Program-made: the position numbers and the translations under genes | Assembly (NCBI GenBank): GCA_016125505.1 | Contig: WGLP01000002.1 | Location: 310,001 to 374,000, forward strand | Direction: 5' to 3' | From: Gammaproteobacteria bacterium | GTDB taxonomy: Bacteria > Pseudomonadota > Gammaproteobacteria > UBA6429 > Thiohalophilaceae | DNA: 64,000 nucleotides | Notes under the pieces: model-generated | Told to the model about the DNA's origin: nothing | The model's input: the letters and a program-made list of their open reading frames with translations, nothing else | Databases searched by the model: none | Shown: piece after piece, positions 17,841 to 27,432 of the stretch | How positions within the stretch are numbered: position 1 is the first letter of the stretch | Layout of the letters: each line of letters begins with the position of its first letter

Positions 17841-20387
17841 TCATTGAGCGATATTGGCCTTCACGTCTTCGATACTCAACAATTTGATCGGTACGGATTT
17901 TACTTTCCAGATGTCTTTGCTGTATTCGCGTATGCTGCGGTCGGAGGAAAACTTTCCGCTGCGGGCGGTATTCAGAATCGACATGCAGGTCCAGTTGGTC
18001 TGATTCTGATAGGCGCGATTGACCCGTTCCTGGCACGCCAGGTAGGACTGGAAATCCGCCAGTACCAGATAGGGGTCGTGACCGATCAGGTTTTCGATCA
18101 GGGGGTTGAACAGACTGCCGTCGCCATTGGAGAACATACCGTTGCGCAGGCAATTGAAAATTTCCTGCATCAAGGGGTCTTCATGCAAATAGGTGTACGG
18201 GTGATAGCCTGAGTTTTTCAACGCCATGACTTCCCGCGCGGTGAGGCCAAACAGGAAGAAATTGTCCTCGCCCACTTCTTCACGAATTTCGATATTGGCG
18301 CCATCCAGGGTGCCGATAGTCAGTGCGCCATTAAGCGAGAATTTCATATTGCCGGTACCGGATGCCTCTTTCCCCGCGGTAGATATTTGCTCCGAGAGTT
18401 CCGCCGCGGGATAGACATGGTGGCCATTACTGACGTTGAAATTGGGCAGGTAGACGACCTTGAGCAGGCCCTTGATCGTGGGGTCGTTATTCACGACCTG
18501 GCCTACGGAGTTAATGAGCTTGATGATCAGTTTTGCCATGTGATATCCCGGCGCTGCCTTGCCGCCGAAGATAAAGGTGCGCGGATGCAGGTTGATATTC
18601 GGGTTGGCCTTGATCTTCAGGTACAGTGCAATCACGTGCAGGATATTCAGATGCTGGCGCTTGTACTCATGAATGCGTTTGACCTGCACGTCGAACATCG
18701 ATGCCGGGTCAAGCGTCATGTCGGTCTTGGTTTTGACCAGCTTGGCAAAGTCCTGTTTGTTTTCGAGTTTGATGTGCTGCCAGGCCTTACAGAATGCTGG
18801 GTCAGTCACGTACTGTTCGAGATTTTTTAACTGATCCAGATCCTTGATCCATTTATCGCCGATAGTGTCACTGATGAGGGAAGACAGGCGCGGATTACTC
18901 AACACCATCCAGCGCCGTGGTGTCACGCCATTGGTCTTGTTGCTGAATTTCCCCGGACTGAATTCGTAAAAGTCCTTGAGCACGTCCTGTTTGAGCAGTT
19001 CCGAGTGCAGCTCGGCGACACCGTTAATGGCGTAACTGCCGGCACAGGCAAGGTTGGCCATGCGAACGTAGCGTTCACCGAATTCATCGACGATGGACAT
19101 ACGGGCAATCCGGTCCTGATCGTCAGGATATTTGGCGCGTACCTGTTTGAGGAATTGTTCGTTAATCTGCAGGATGATCTCGTAATTACGCGGCAACAGT
19201 TTTTGCAACATACCCAAAGGCCAGCGTTCCAGCGCCTCCGGCAACAGCGTATGGTTGGTGTAGGCAAAGGATTTTTGCGTGATTTTCCAGGCCTCATCCC
19301 ACGCGACATTTTGTTCATCGATCAACAGCCGCATCAACTCGGAGATGGCCACCGCAGGGTGGGTGTCGTTGAGCTGGATGGTGAATTTTTCATGGAAGCG
19401 GCTGAGCGGCACTTCCTGCACCTTGAGAATCCGCAGCATGTCCTGCAGTGAGCAGGAGGTAAAGAAATACTGTTGTTGCAGGCGTAACTCCTTGCCCTGC
19501 ACCTGTTCATCGTTGGGGTAGAGGACTTTGCTGATGTTTTCCGAGGCGACCTTCTTGTTGACCGCACCGTAATAGTCACCTCGATTGAACACCGCGAAGT
19601 CGAAGGACTCGGGCGCGTCGGCGCGCCACAGACGCAGGGTGTTACAGGTATTCACCCTGTAACCGAGTATCGGCGTGTCATAGGGTATGCCGACCACGGT
19701 TTTTTCCGGCACCCATTGCATCTTCGGGTAGCTGCCGGTGCTATTGCCGGCGTCGGGATGCGGCATGACATAACCGCCGAATTTCACCTCCACCGCCCAT
19801 TCCGGTCGCACGATTTCCCAGGGATTGCCGAAGCGTAGCCATTTATCGGTTTTCTCCACCTGCCAGCCGTCCACAATCTCCTGATCGAAGATGCCGTATT
19901 CATAGCGGATGCCGTAACCGACCGAGGGGATTTCCAGCGTCGCCATGGAATCGAGAAAGCAGGCGGCCAGGCGTCCCAGACCGCCATTACCCAGTCCGGG
20001 TTCGACTTCCTGTGCCAGGAGCTGGTCGAAATCCAGGCCTAACTCATCCAGCGCGGTCCTGACTTCATCGCAGATGCCGAGGTTGATCAGGTTATTGCCC
20101 AGGTGCGGACCCATGAGAAATTCTGCGGAGAGATACGCCACGGTGCGCGAGCCTTTGTCCGTGTATTCCGAGGCGGTGCTGATCCAGCGTTGCAGCAGGC
20201 GGTTGCGCACCATATAGGCCAGGGCCATGTAGTAGTCGTTCTGGGTGGCGAGGGTCGGAAATTTACCCTGGATGTAAAACAGGTTATCCAGAAAATCCTG
20301 TTGCAGTGCGTTTTTGTTCAGCGCGGTGTGGTAGGTCTCCACACGGAATTTCTTCAGGAAGTTAAAGATGCTGATGTTGACTGCCAC
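17841..20387 (-). CDS. glgP: glycogen/starch/maltodextrin phosphorylase
   Basis: The 848-residue protein belongs to glycosyltransferase family 35. It releases glucose-1-phosphate from glycogen or maltodextrin. Clear family blocks include VAYLSAEFLMG, GNGGLGRLAACFLDS, GYGIRYEYGIF, NDTHPA and the pyridoxal-phosphate lysine in EASGTGNMKFS (about residue 680), plus GTLDGANIEI. Length is standard. It is monocistronic here, with no glg neighbours; the next gene upstream on the same strand (DsbG-like) is 263 bases away. This implies that the organism stores or degrades alpha-glucans. Confidence 0.97.
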   Translation of the reverse strand: MAVNISIFNFLKKFRVETYHTALNKNALQQDFLDNLFYIQGKFPTLATQNDYYMALAYMVRNRLLQRWISTASEYTDKGSRTVAYLSAEFLMGPHLGNNLINLGICDEVRTALDELGLDFDQLLAQEVEPGLGNGGLGRLAACFLDSMATLEIPSVGYGIRYEYGIFDQEIVDGWQVEKTDKWLRFGNPWEIVRPEWAVEVKFGGYVMPHPDAGNSTGSYPKMQWVPEKTVVGIPYDTPILGYRVNTCNTLRLWRADAPESFDFAVFNRGDYYGAVNKKVASENISKVLYPNDEQVQGKELRLQQQYFFTSCSLQDMLRILKVQEVPLSRFHEKFTIQLNDTHPAVAISELMRLLIDEQNVAWDEAWKITQKSFAYTNHTLLPEALERWPLGMLQKLLPRNYEIILQINEQFLKQVRAKYPDDQDRIARMSIVDEFGERYVRMANLACAGSYAINGVAELHSELLKQDVLKDFYEFSPGKFSNKTNGVTPRRWMVLSNPRLSSLISDTIGDKWIKDLDQLKNLEQYVTDPAFCKAWQHIKLENKQDFAKLVKTKTDMTLDPASMFDVQVKRIHEYKRQHLNILHVIALYLKIKANPNINLHPRTFIFGGKAAPGYHMAKLIIKLINSVGQVVNNDPTIKGLLKVVYLPNFNVSNGHHVYPAAELSEQISTAGKEASGTGNMKFSLNGALTIGTLDGANIEIREEVGEDNFFLFGLTAREVMALKNSGYHPYTYLHEDPLMQEIFNCLRNGMFSNGDGSLFNPLIENLIGHDPYLVLADFQSYLACQERVNRAYQNQTNWTCMSILNTARSGKFSSDRSIREYSKDIWKVKSVPIKLLSIEDVKANIAQ

Positions 20388-20650
20388 TTGAGTTACCTCG
20401 TCAGGTTTGTGGTGATACCGATAAAAACAGGGATGACATTCTGTTTATGAGATAGCTCTGCCTAGCAATTTTTGTGCGTAGGCGGAAAATTATCCTGGAC
20501 GTGAACCAAGCCGCAGATTTTGCGGAAGGATCGCGACGTTTATAAGGAATTGCATCGGTCTGGAACAGCGGCATGCACCAGATTACCCCCTGCGCGTGAT
20601 TGCGTTGCACCAGGCGGGAGCACATTGTCTGGCGTCCATGCCTGTAATAC

Positions 20651-21229
20651 TTATTTTACGTATTCCAGAATCTTCACCAGTTTGTCTTTTGGCGGTGCGC
20701 CCTGGATCAGAAATGCCGTGCCGTCTTTGGTGCGAAATAACATAAGGGGGACGGCACCGAAGCCGGTGCGCGCCAGCAGGGCGGTATTGGCTTTCAGACT
20801 GTCTTCCACCGCTGGGCTGGGGATGTCCTCTTCGATGCCACCGCCCTTGTCGTAGTGATCTTCGTTTTGATAGAACGCCTGCAGCGGATCCTTGGCACCG
20901 AGAATGGCGGCGGCCTTACCGGGACTGGTAGTGGCAAGAATGCCGACCGGGATCCAGCGCAGCTGTACCTTGTTCTGCTTCACCTGGTCGCGCATGTTCT
21001 CGTACAGCCGGTGGCAGAAAGGGCAATTGGGATCGAAGAAGATGTAGATGACGTGATCGCTCTTGCCTTCGCTCACCCAGGTGGTTCGATCGATATCCCG
21101 GAGCATGGATTCCGCCAGGTGTTGCATGGCTTGTGCCTGGTTGGATTCCGCGGCCAGGGCTGATTGGCTCCAGCCGGTCCCGCTGATAAGCGCGCCCGCC
21201 AGAGTCAGTCCTAAAAACAGGTTTCGCAT
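20651..21229 (-). CDS. periplasmic DsbC/DsbG-like thiol:disulfide protein
   Basis: The 192-residue protein has a signal peptide (MRNLFLGLTLAGALISG..., cleavage near ALA-AES), then a thioredoxin fold with active site DPNCPFCHRLY (CPFC near residue 69) and cis-proline GAVPLML near residue 160. It lacks the long N-terminal dimerisation domain of DsbC/DsbG, being shorter (E. coli DsbG is about 230 mature residues). Likely a periplasmic disulfide isomerase or reductase; its redox partner (DsbD/TlpA type) is not adjacent. The promoter lies in the 223-base gap to the TetR gene. Confidence 0.88.
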   Translation of the reverse strand: MRNLFLGLTLAGALISGTGWSQSALAAESNQAQAMQHLAESMLRDIDRTTWVSEGKSDHVIYIFFDPNCPFCHRLYENMRDQVKQNKVQLRWIPVGILATTSPGKAAAILGAKDPLQAFYQNEDHYDKGGGIEEDIPSPAVEDSLKANTALLARTGFGAVPLMLFRTKDGTAFLIQGAPPKDKLVKILEYVK

Positions 21230-21452
21230 AAATTCTCTTTTTGGTTCTTTGCGTTGTTAATGAAGTCGTTCGACTGGCGCAGCGCCTAAATGGTTCAATC
21301 CCGCGATGTTACCCCGGAATTACACATTCAGTGCGTAGGCTGTCGATTATGCCCCAGTCCGTACGACTAGCAAGTAAGGACATGAATAAATGAGGGAAAT
21401 AATGCCAAGCCGGGGTTTAGATGCGGATATCCAGGTGATGATGAGGGTGCCG

Positions 21453-22106
21453 TCAGGCGCGTTTTTTCGTCGTCGCGGTCCGCGCTACAGTGACGGCGCG
21501 CAAGCCCCGCAAATAACCGTCAATCAACGGGGCTGCCGCCTTGGCCAGCTTGATATAGCTGGGGTCAAGAATCCAGTTATGAATCAGGCCATCGACCAGG
21601 GCGTGCAGGCCGATCGCCGCCAGATGCGGGTCAACGTTCGGGGCCAGCATCCCTTTTTTAGCGGCATTGCGCAGTCCGCGTTCGATCAAGGTCAGGGCTT
21701 CCGTACGGCATTCGATATGGCGTTCGCGCAGGGATTCCATGTCGTCGGCATATTCGACCTTGTAGCGCGAAATCTCCGTAACGCAGCGGCATTGCGGGTC
21801 TGTCGTCAGGCGCTCGAGTACGGCCAGCGAACACTGCCGCACATAATCCAGCGGGTCCGCCAGGGCTTCACTGCCGGCACGCTCCACCATCTCTTCCATC
21901 GGCAGCTTCATGCGTTTCATCATGGCCTCGAACAGGTCTGCCTTGTTTTTGAAGTGCCAGTAGATTGCGCCACGGGTGACGCCGGCCGCAATGGCGATGT
22001 CGGCCAGGGAGGTGCGGGATACCCCTTTGCTGTGAAAGACTTTCTCGGCAGTGTCGAGGATGCGGTTGCGCGTTTCGAGTGCCTCTTCTTTCGTGCGTCT
22101 TACCAT
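21453..22106 (-). CDS. acrR: AcrR/TtgR-like TetR-family repressor
   Basis: With ATG 22106 the 217-residue protein begins MVRRTKEEALETRNRILDTAE, matching AcrR/TtgR starts; an in-frame ATG at 22124 would add six residues. The HTH is residues 30-55 (SLADIAIAAGVTRGAIYWHFKNKADLF). The variable C-terminal ligand domain has HALVDGLIHNWILDP, a typical AcrR-group helix. It is divergent from acrAB, with an AcrR-type palindrome at 22204-22227 between them. This is the standard layout of a drug- or solvent-induced repressor controlling itself and the pump. Confidence 0.93.
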   Translation of the reverse strand: MVRRTKEEALETRNRILDTAEKVFHSKGVSRTSLADIAIAAGVTRGAIYWHFKNKADLFEAMMKRMKLPMEEMVERAGSEALADPLDYVRQCSLAVLERLTTDPQCRCVTEISRYKVEYADDMESLRERHIECRTEALTLIERGLRNAAKKGMLAPNVDPHLAAIGLHALVDGLIHNWILDPSYIKLAKAAAPLIDGYLRGLRAVTVARTATTKKRA

Positions 22107-22203
22107 ATTCGATATCTCTTGCAAAATCGGCCAAAGTTTAGCAGTTCACGCATGGGCCGCACGGGGATTCCGAATAATTCTCGATTTCGCTGGCGGGCAT
22201 ATT

Positions 22204-22227
22204 TACATACATTCATGAATGTATATA
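22204..22227. promoter_or_regulatory. AcrR-type operator between acrR and acrAB
   Basis: The 24-base site contains the perfect 18-base palindrome ATACATTCA/TGAATGTAT (22207-22224). From memory it differs from the E. coli AcrR operator (TACATACATT core and its mirror) at only about three positions. It is 98 bases before acrR and 82 bases before acrA, so one repressor could block both promoters. Confidence 0.88.
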
Positions 22228-22308
22228 GTATAACAAAAAGCGTCGCCAAGCCTCCCCCCACAGACCTGACCCGGCGATGCGGTAATCACAATAAACGATG
22301 AGGTCTAT

Positions 22309-23505
22309 ATGAAAAACCAGACAGCTCGCGCACCAAGGGGTGCGCCGGTCATCATGGCAGCGTTTGCTGCCTTCACATTCAGTCTTCTGGCGGGTTGCGA
22401 GCGAGCGGATTCGCAATCGCAGGGGATGTCGCCCGCCGAAGTCTCGGTGGTGACGGTACAGGCGCAGGATGTGCCGGCCGTGTATGAATACACCGGCGAA
22501 ACCGCCGGCTCACGCGAGGTGGAAGTACGCGCGCGTGTGAAAGGGATCTTGCAGACACGCAATTATCTCGAAGGCGGACACGTGGATGCGGGACAATCTC
22601 TGTTTACGATCGACCAGGCACCCTACCAGGCGGCGCTGGAAAAGGCGCAGGCCGATGTCACTTCCGCGCGTGCCGAGCTGGACAAGGCGCGGCGCAATGC
22701 CGAGCGCTTCAAGCCGTTGCATCAGGAAAAGGCCATCAGTCAGAAAGACTATGAAGATGTGCTCTCCAACCAGGTGATTGCCGAGGCGAATCTCAAATCC
22801 GCCCAGGCGCGACTCACCCAGGCAAAACTGGATCTCGAATACACCCGCGTCGAGGCGCCCATCACCGGCACGGCAGGTCGCGCACTGCGCTCCGAAGGCA
22901 ATTACGTCACCGGGCCTGAAGTGTTGCTGACGACGGTGACGCAAAGCGATCCCATTTATGTCCTGTTCGGCATCTCCGATGAAGAACGGCGTGAACTCAA
23001 TCGTGAGTCGGCCGCGGGACGCCTGGTGTTACCGCAGGACGGTGCATACGCAGTCACGGTAAAACTCGCGGAAGGCCATGAGTACACCCGCGCCGGCAAA
23101 CTGACATTTACTGACGTACGTATCTCGGACACCACCGGCACCAGTCAGGCACGCGCGGAATTGCCCAACCCCGATGGCCAACTGCGTCCGGGACAATTCG
23201 TTCGCGTCATTCTGAAAGGTGCTTATCGTCCCGCTGCGATCCTGGTACCGCAACGCGCGGTGCTGGAAGGGCCGACAGGGAAATTCGTCTATGTCGTGGA
23301 TGCGGAAAGCAAGGCGCAGTCACGGCCGGTCCAGGTCGGTGACTGGGTGGAAGACAAATGGATCATCAATGACGGCCTGAAGGCAGGCGACAAGGTCATT
23401 GTCGATGGCGTGATGAAGATCGGTCCCGGCTCGGCGGTACACGTTGCAACTCCGGCCGAATCAAAGCCCGGCGCCGCGCCAGCGAATAAAGCTACCAGCA
23501 GCTAG
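22309..23505 (+). CDS. acrA: RND efflux periplasmic adaptor (AcrA family lipoprotein)
   Basis: The 398-residue membrane fusion protein has a lipoprotein signal with lipobox LLAGC (acylated C30). Next come the lipoyl/barrel-sandwich halves (RVKGILQTRNYLEGGHVDAGQ and YTRVEAPITGTAGRA) flanking a coiled-coil hairpin (about residues 105-170), then the beta-barrel domain with RPGQFVRVIL. It connects AcrB to an outer-membrane TolC-type channel, which is not encoded here. Ribosome site GAGG precedes ATG 22309, and acrB starts 23 bases after the stop. Controlled by the adjacent AcrR site. Confidence 0.95.
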   Translation: MKNQTARAPRGAPVIMAAFAAFTFSLLAGCERADSQSQGMSPAEVSVVTVQAQDVPAVYEYTGETAGSREVEVRARVKGILQTRNYLEGGHVDAGQSLFTIDQAPYQAALEKAQADVTSARAELDKARRNAERFKPLHQEKAISQKDYEDVLSNQVIAEANLKSAQARLTQAKLDLEYTRVEAPITGTAGRALRSEGNYVTGPEVLLTTVTQSDPIYVLFGISDEERRELNRESAAGRLVLPQDGAYAVTVKLAEGHEYTRAGKLTFTDVRISDTTGTSQARAELPNPDGQLRPGQFVRVILKGAYRPAAILVPQRAVLEGPTGKFVYVVDAESKAQSRPVQVGDWVEDKWIINDGLKAGDKVIVDGVMKIGPGSAVHVATPAESKPGAAPANKATSS

Positions 23506-23528
23506 TCCGCGGGACAGGAGACGTCATT

Positions 23529-26500
23529 ATGTTTTCACGATACTTTATCGATCGTCCCATCCTCGCCGCGGTGCTGTCGATCTTCATTGTCATCGCCGGC
23601 CTCGCCGCGATGCGGACCTTACCGATTGCGCAGTACCCCGAGATTGCGCCGCCGGTAGTCACTGTCCGCGCTATTTATCCCGGGGCGTCCGCGTCGGTGA
23701 TCGCACAGACGGTGGCAGCGCCGCTGGAAAATCAGATCAACGGTGTCGAACACATGATCTACATGAGTTCGAACTCCGGCTCCAACGGCATCGTCGAGAT
23801 CCAGGTGACCTTCGACATCGGCACGGATGTGGACCAGGCGGCCCTCAACGTCAATAACCGCGTGAAGCAGGCGGAACCGCGCCTGCCGGAAGAGGTGCGG
23901 CGCCAGGGCGTGACGGTGGAGAAGGGTTCGTCCTCGTTCCTGCAGGTGCTGGCCTTCACCTCACCCGACGGACGCTATGACAATCTCTACATCAGCAACT
24001 ACATCACGCTGAACGTGCTGGATGAACTCAAGCGTATCCCCGGCACGACCAATGTACAGATCTTTGGCGCCAAGGATTACGCCATGCGCATCTGGGTGCG
24101 GCCCGATCGGCTGGCGCAATTGCACCTGACGCCCAACGATCTGATTCAGGCACTCAATGAACAGAACGCGCAATTCGCGGCGGGCAAGATCGGACAGACG
24201 CCTACCGGCGGGCCGCAACAACTTGTGTACACGATCACGACCAAGGGCCGGCTCAGCAGCGTGCGTGAATTTGAGAACATCGTGTTGCGCACCGACCCGA
24301 AGGACGGTTCGACGCTGCGCCTGAAAGATGTTGCGCGCGTTGAACTCGGTTCCAAGGATTACGATTTTATCGGTCGCGTCAATGGCAAGCAGGCAACCCT
24401 GGTGGGTATCTTTCTGCAGCCGGGCGCCAACGCACTGGAGGTGGCCGATCACGTGAATCGCACGATCGACACCCTGGCCAAACGCTTTCCCGATGGCATC
24501 GCGCATTCGGTGGTGTATGACACGACCCGTTTCGTCAAGGTCTCGATTCGCGAAGTGGTGAAGACCCTGGGTGAGGCGATGCTGCTGGTGTTCCTGGTGG
24601 TGTTCCTGTTCCTGCAAAACTGGCGCGCCACGCTGATTCCGTTCGCGGCGGTGCCGGTGTCGCTGATCGGCACCTTCGCCGGTTTGTACCTGCTCGGTTA
24701 CTCGATCAATACCCTGACCCTGTTCGGCATGGTACTCGCCATCGGTATCGTGGTGGACGACGCCATCGTGGTGCTGGAGAACATCGAGCGGATCATGCAC
24801 GAGGAACATGCCTCGGCGCGCGATGCCGCGATCCAGGCCATGAAAGAGGTGTCCGGTCCGGTGATCGCTATCGTGCTGGTGCTGTGTTCGGTGTTTATCC
24901 CCATTGCCTTCCTCGGCGGCCTTACGGGCGAACTCTATCGGCAGTTTGCGGTGACGATCTCCGTCGCCGTGGTGATCTCCGGTTTTGTGGCATTGACCCT
25001 GACGCCCTCCTTGTGTGTATTGATCCTCAAGCACGAACACAAACAACCCGGCCGCTTCTTTAACTGGTTCAATACCCAGTTTGTGCGCGTTACCGGACGT
25101 TACGCCACCGGCGTCGCCTGGATGATCCGCCGCGGCGGGATTGCCGTGGCCTTATTCCTGACCATGGTGGCGATTACCGCCGGGCTCTGGCATGTCACGC
25201 CGGGCAGCCTGGTGCCGGATGAAGACCAGGGCTTTTATATCGCGGCGGTGATCCTGCCGGATGGTGCCTCACTCGAACGTACCGACAAGGTGGTGGGCGA
25301 AGTCATCAAGATCATCAAGTCCAATCCCGCCAACCAGGACGCGGTGGCCTTTACCGGTTTCGATTTTCTCGCCGGGTATTTTCACAACAACGCCGCCACC
25401 ATCTTCGTAACGCAAAAGCCCTGGGACGAACGCAAGGTCGGGACCCAACAGCTGGTCGGCGAATTGTTCATGAAGACCGCGCAGATCAAGGAAGGTCTGG
25501 TGCTGGCGTTTGGACCACCGCCCATCTTTGGTCTGGGGCAGGCGGGTGGTTTTGAATTGTATTTGCAAAATCGCGGCAACGGCGGCGCGGAGAAACTTGC
25601 CGAGGTCATGGCAAAGTTTCAGCAGCAGGCGCACAGCGATCACCGGCTGGCCTATGTGCAAACGCTGTGGCGACCCAACGTCCCGCAACTGCACGTGGAC
25701 GTGGATCGCGAGAAGGCCAAGTCTTTAGGCGTGTCACTGCAGGACCTGTACTCGACGCTGGCGGCGACCCTGGGCAATTACTATGTCAATGACTTCAACA
25801 AGTTTGGGCGTACCTGGCAGGTGGTGATGTCCGCCGAGCCAGCCTATCGCAAACGGCCCGATGCCATTGATGACATCTACGTGCGCTCCAACCAGGGCAA
25901 CATGGTACCGATACGCGCCCTGGTGAAGGTGGACTATTCTTCCGGGCCGGACCTGATGACCCGCTTCAACGATCTGCCCGCGGTGAAGATGTTCGGACAG
26001 GGCGCGCCGGGCGTGTCATCGGGCCAGGCCATCGAGGCGGCGGAAGAGATCGCGAAGAAGGTGTTGCCGGCGGATTTCAGTTTCGACTGGGGCGGTGCCT
26101 CGTATCAGGAAAAGCGGTCCGGCGGTACCTCCGTGCTCGCCCTCGGCCTTGCCGCGGTGATGGTGTTCCTGATTCTCTCTGCACAATACAGTAAGTGGTC
26201 ACTGCCGCTCACTGTCTTGCTTGCCTTGCCGTTCGGGACCTTTGGCGCTTTGGCCGCAGTGTGGTTGCGCAGCTTTACCAATGACGTGTATTTCCAGATT
26301 GGTCTGGTGACCTTGCTCGGTCTGGCCGCGAAGAACGCGATCCTGATCGTGGAGTATGCGCTATTGAAATATCACGAAGGCATGTCGGCCTCCGCCGCGG
26401 CACTGGAGGCGGCCCGTTTGCGTTTCCGCCCGATCCTCATGACCTCGCTGGCGTTTATCCTGGGCGTGTTGCCGCTGGCACTGTCCACGGGCGCCGGCGC

Positions 26501-26735
26501 CGGCGCGCGTCAGTCGGTCGGTACCGGTGTGATGGGTGGCATGCTGGCGGCGACCTTCCTGGCGATCTTCTTTGTGCCGCTGTTCTTTAAACTCGTGACC
26601 GACCGGCACCTGATCGAGCGACGTTCGACCAGGGAGATCAAAGACGAAGTTGCGCATCATAAAGAACTCGAGCATCGCGGCGGCATACATAAGCCGCGAG
26701 TCTCGCCGCAACCCAGGGAAGACGGCGAGGGTTAG
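23529..26735 (+). CDS. acrB: RND multidrug efflux transporter (AcrB/HAE1 family)
   Basis: The 1068-residue inner-membrane pump begins MFSRYFIDRPILAAVLSIFIV, the standard HAE1 start. Proton-relay aspartates are in AIGIVVDDAIVV (about residue 409) and the relay lysine in LAAKNAILIVEYA (about residue 945). Two large periplasmic loops alternate with 12 membrane helices. Length is normal, with a charged C-terminal tail. It uses proton-motive force to export drugs or organic compounds together with AcrA. No TolC gene follows. The neighbouring strand has long antisense frames, which I regard as shadows. Confidence 0.97.
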   Translation: MFSRYFIDRPILAAVLSIFIVIAGLAAMRTLPIAQYPEIAPPVVTVRAIYPGASASVIAQTVAAPLENQINGVEHMIYMSSNSGSNGIVEIQVTFDIGTDVDQAALNVNNRVKQAEPRLPEEVRRQGVTVEKGSSSFLQVLAFTSPDGRYDNLYISNYITLNVLDELKRIPGTTNVQIFGAKDYAMRIWVRPDRLAQLHLTPNDLIQALNEQNAQFAAGKIGQTPTGGPQQLVYTITTKGRLSSVREFENIVLRTDPKDGSTLRLKDVARVELGSKDYDFIGRVNGKQATLVGIFLQPGANALEVADHVNRTIDTLAKRFPDGIAHSVVYDTTRFVKVSIREVVKTLGEAMLLVFLVVFLFLQNWRATLIPFAAVPVSLIGTFAGLYLLGYSINTLTLFGMVLAIGIVVDDAIVVLENIERIMHEEHASARDAAIQAMKEVSGPVIAIVLVLCSVFIPIAFLGGLTGELYRQFAVTISVAVVISGFVALTLTPSLCVLILKHEHKQPGRFFNWFNTQFVRVTGRYATGVAWMIRRGGIAVALFLTMVAITAGLWHVTPGSLVPDEDQGFYIAAVILPDGASLERTDKVVGEVIKIIKSNPANQDAVAFTGFDFLAGYFHNNAATIFVTQKPWDERKVGTQQLVGELFMKTAQIKEGLVLAFGPPPIFGLGQAGGFELYLQNRGNGGAEKLAEVMAKFQQQAHSDHRLAYVQTLWRPNVPQLHVDVDREKAKSLGVSLQDLYSTLAATLGNYYVNDFNKFGRTWQVVMSAEPAYRKRPDAIDDIYVRSNQGNMVPIRALVKVDYSSGPDLMTRFNDLPAVKMFGQGAPGVSSGQAIEAAEEIAKKVLPADFSFDWGGASYQEKRSGGTSVLALGLAAVMVFLILSAQYSKWSLPLTVLLALPFGTFGALAAVWLRSFTNDVYFQIGLVTLLGLAAKNAILIVEYALLKYHEGMSASAAALEAARLRFRPILMTSLAFILGVLPLALSTGAGAGARQSVGTGVMGGMLAATFLAIFFVPLFFKLVTDRHLIERRSTREIKDEVAHHKELEHRGGIHKPRVSPQPREDGEG

Positions 26736-26776
26736 CGGCAAGTCGTGAGCACGCACTATTTACGCGATTAGCTGCC

Positions 26777-26811
26777 AGCGAACCCGTGGCCGGTTGGCCG
26801 CGGGGTTCGCT
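26777..26811. terminator. long stem-loop between acrB and convergent methyltransferase
   Basis: AGCGAACCC at 26777-26785 pairs with GGGTTCGCT at 26803-26811. The inner GTGGCC/GGCCGC arms extend this to about 15 bp with one bulge and a GGTT loop. It sits between two convergent genes (stops at 26735 and 26830) but lacks a T-tract on either side, so it may be a bidirectional, possibly Rho-assisted terminator. Confidence 0.55.
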
Positions 26812-26829
26812 GACTGTCTCCATGCAGGA

Positions 26830-27432
26830 TTATTGTTTGCTGGCGGTTACCAGGAAGATGGGATATTGCCTGTCTTCCTTATCCACGGTGTGGGCGGTGA
26901 CGAACTCGATATCGACGAATCCCTGTTCGGCAATGATCTGCTGCAATTCCGCGCGCGCAAATCCGTGATGAAACACGCCTTCGGCATCGGCCGGGTGAAA
27001 GGTCCCGTCTTCCTTGTCGAGATCGGCGAGGGCAATCCGGCCGCCGGACGGCAGGTGGCGGGCAAACGCCGCGAACAGCTGACGAGTGTTTTCGACATGG
27101 TGCATGGCCATGGCACTGATGATGAGGTCAAAGGATCTGTCCAGTGTCCGTTCGGTGATGTCCTGGCAGACCGGGATGACCTTGCCGGAAAATTCGGGTT
27201 TGGCGGCCAGTTTCTCCAGCATGGCGGCGGAGGTATCCACCGCGGCAACCTCTTTCACCCGCGGGACGATGTGCGATGTCAGCAGGCCGGTACCCGCCCC
27301 GAAATCCATGACCGCCATATCCGGGTCCAGGGGGACGCGTTCGAGAATGATGGTGCCGATGGCGGAAGACAACTGGACTCGCATCTGGCTGGCGTCCCAG
27401 TCGCCGGCTTTTTGTTTAAAGAGGTCTGACAT
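26830..27432 (-). CDS. class I SAM-dependent methyltransferase
   Basis: The 200-residue protein has SAM-binding motif I VMDFGAGTGLLTS (about residues 42-54), acidic motif II AAVDTSAAML, motif post-I DLIISAMAMHHVEN and the late substrate region GVFHHGFARAELQ. ATG 27432 (MSDLFKQKAGDWD) is preferred because the open frame further upstream has no family similarity. It resembles small Methyltransf_11/12 enzymes of unknown substrate. It stands alone, convergent with acrB. Confidence 0.88.
   Translation of the reverse strand: MSDLFKQKAGDWDASQMRVQLSSAIGTIILERVPLDPDMAVMDFGAGTGLLTSHIVPRVKEVAAVDTSAAMLEKLAAKPEFSGKVIPVCQDITERTLDRSFDLIISAMAMHHVENTRQLFAAFARHLPSGGRIALADLDKEDGTFHPADAEGVFHHGFARAELQQIIAEQGFVDIEFVTAHTVDKEDRQYPIFLVTASKQ

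Noticed and set aside
21390-22301. 303-codon plus-strand frame across acrR
   Set aside because: Antisense to a clear TetR repressor, runs through its operator, and has no family signature.
23961-25046. 361-codon minus-strand frame opposite acrB
   Set aside because: Shadow of acrB with His/Gln/Arg-rich, low-quality composition and no family features.
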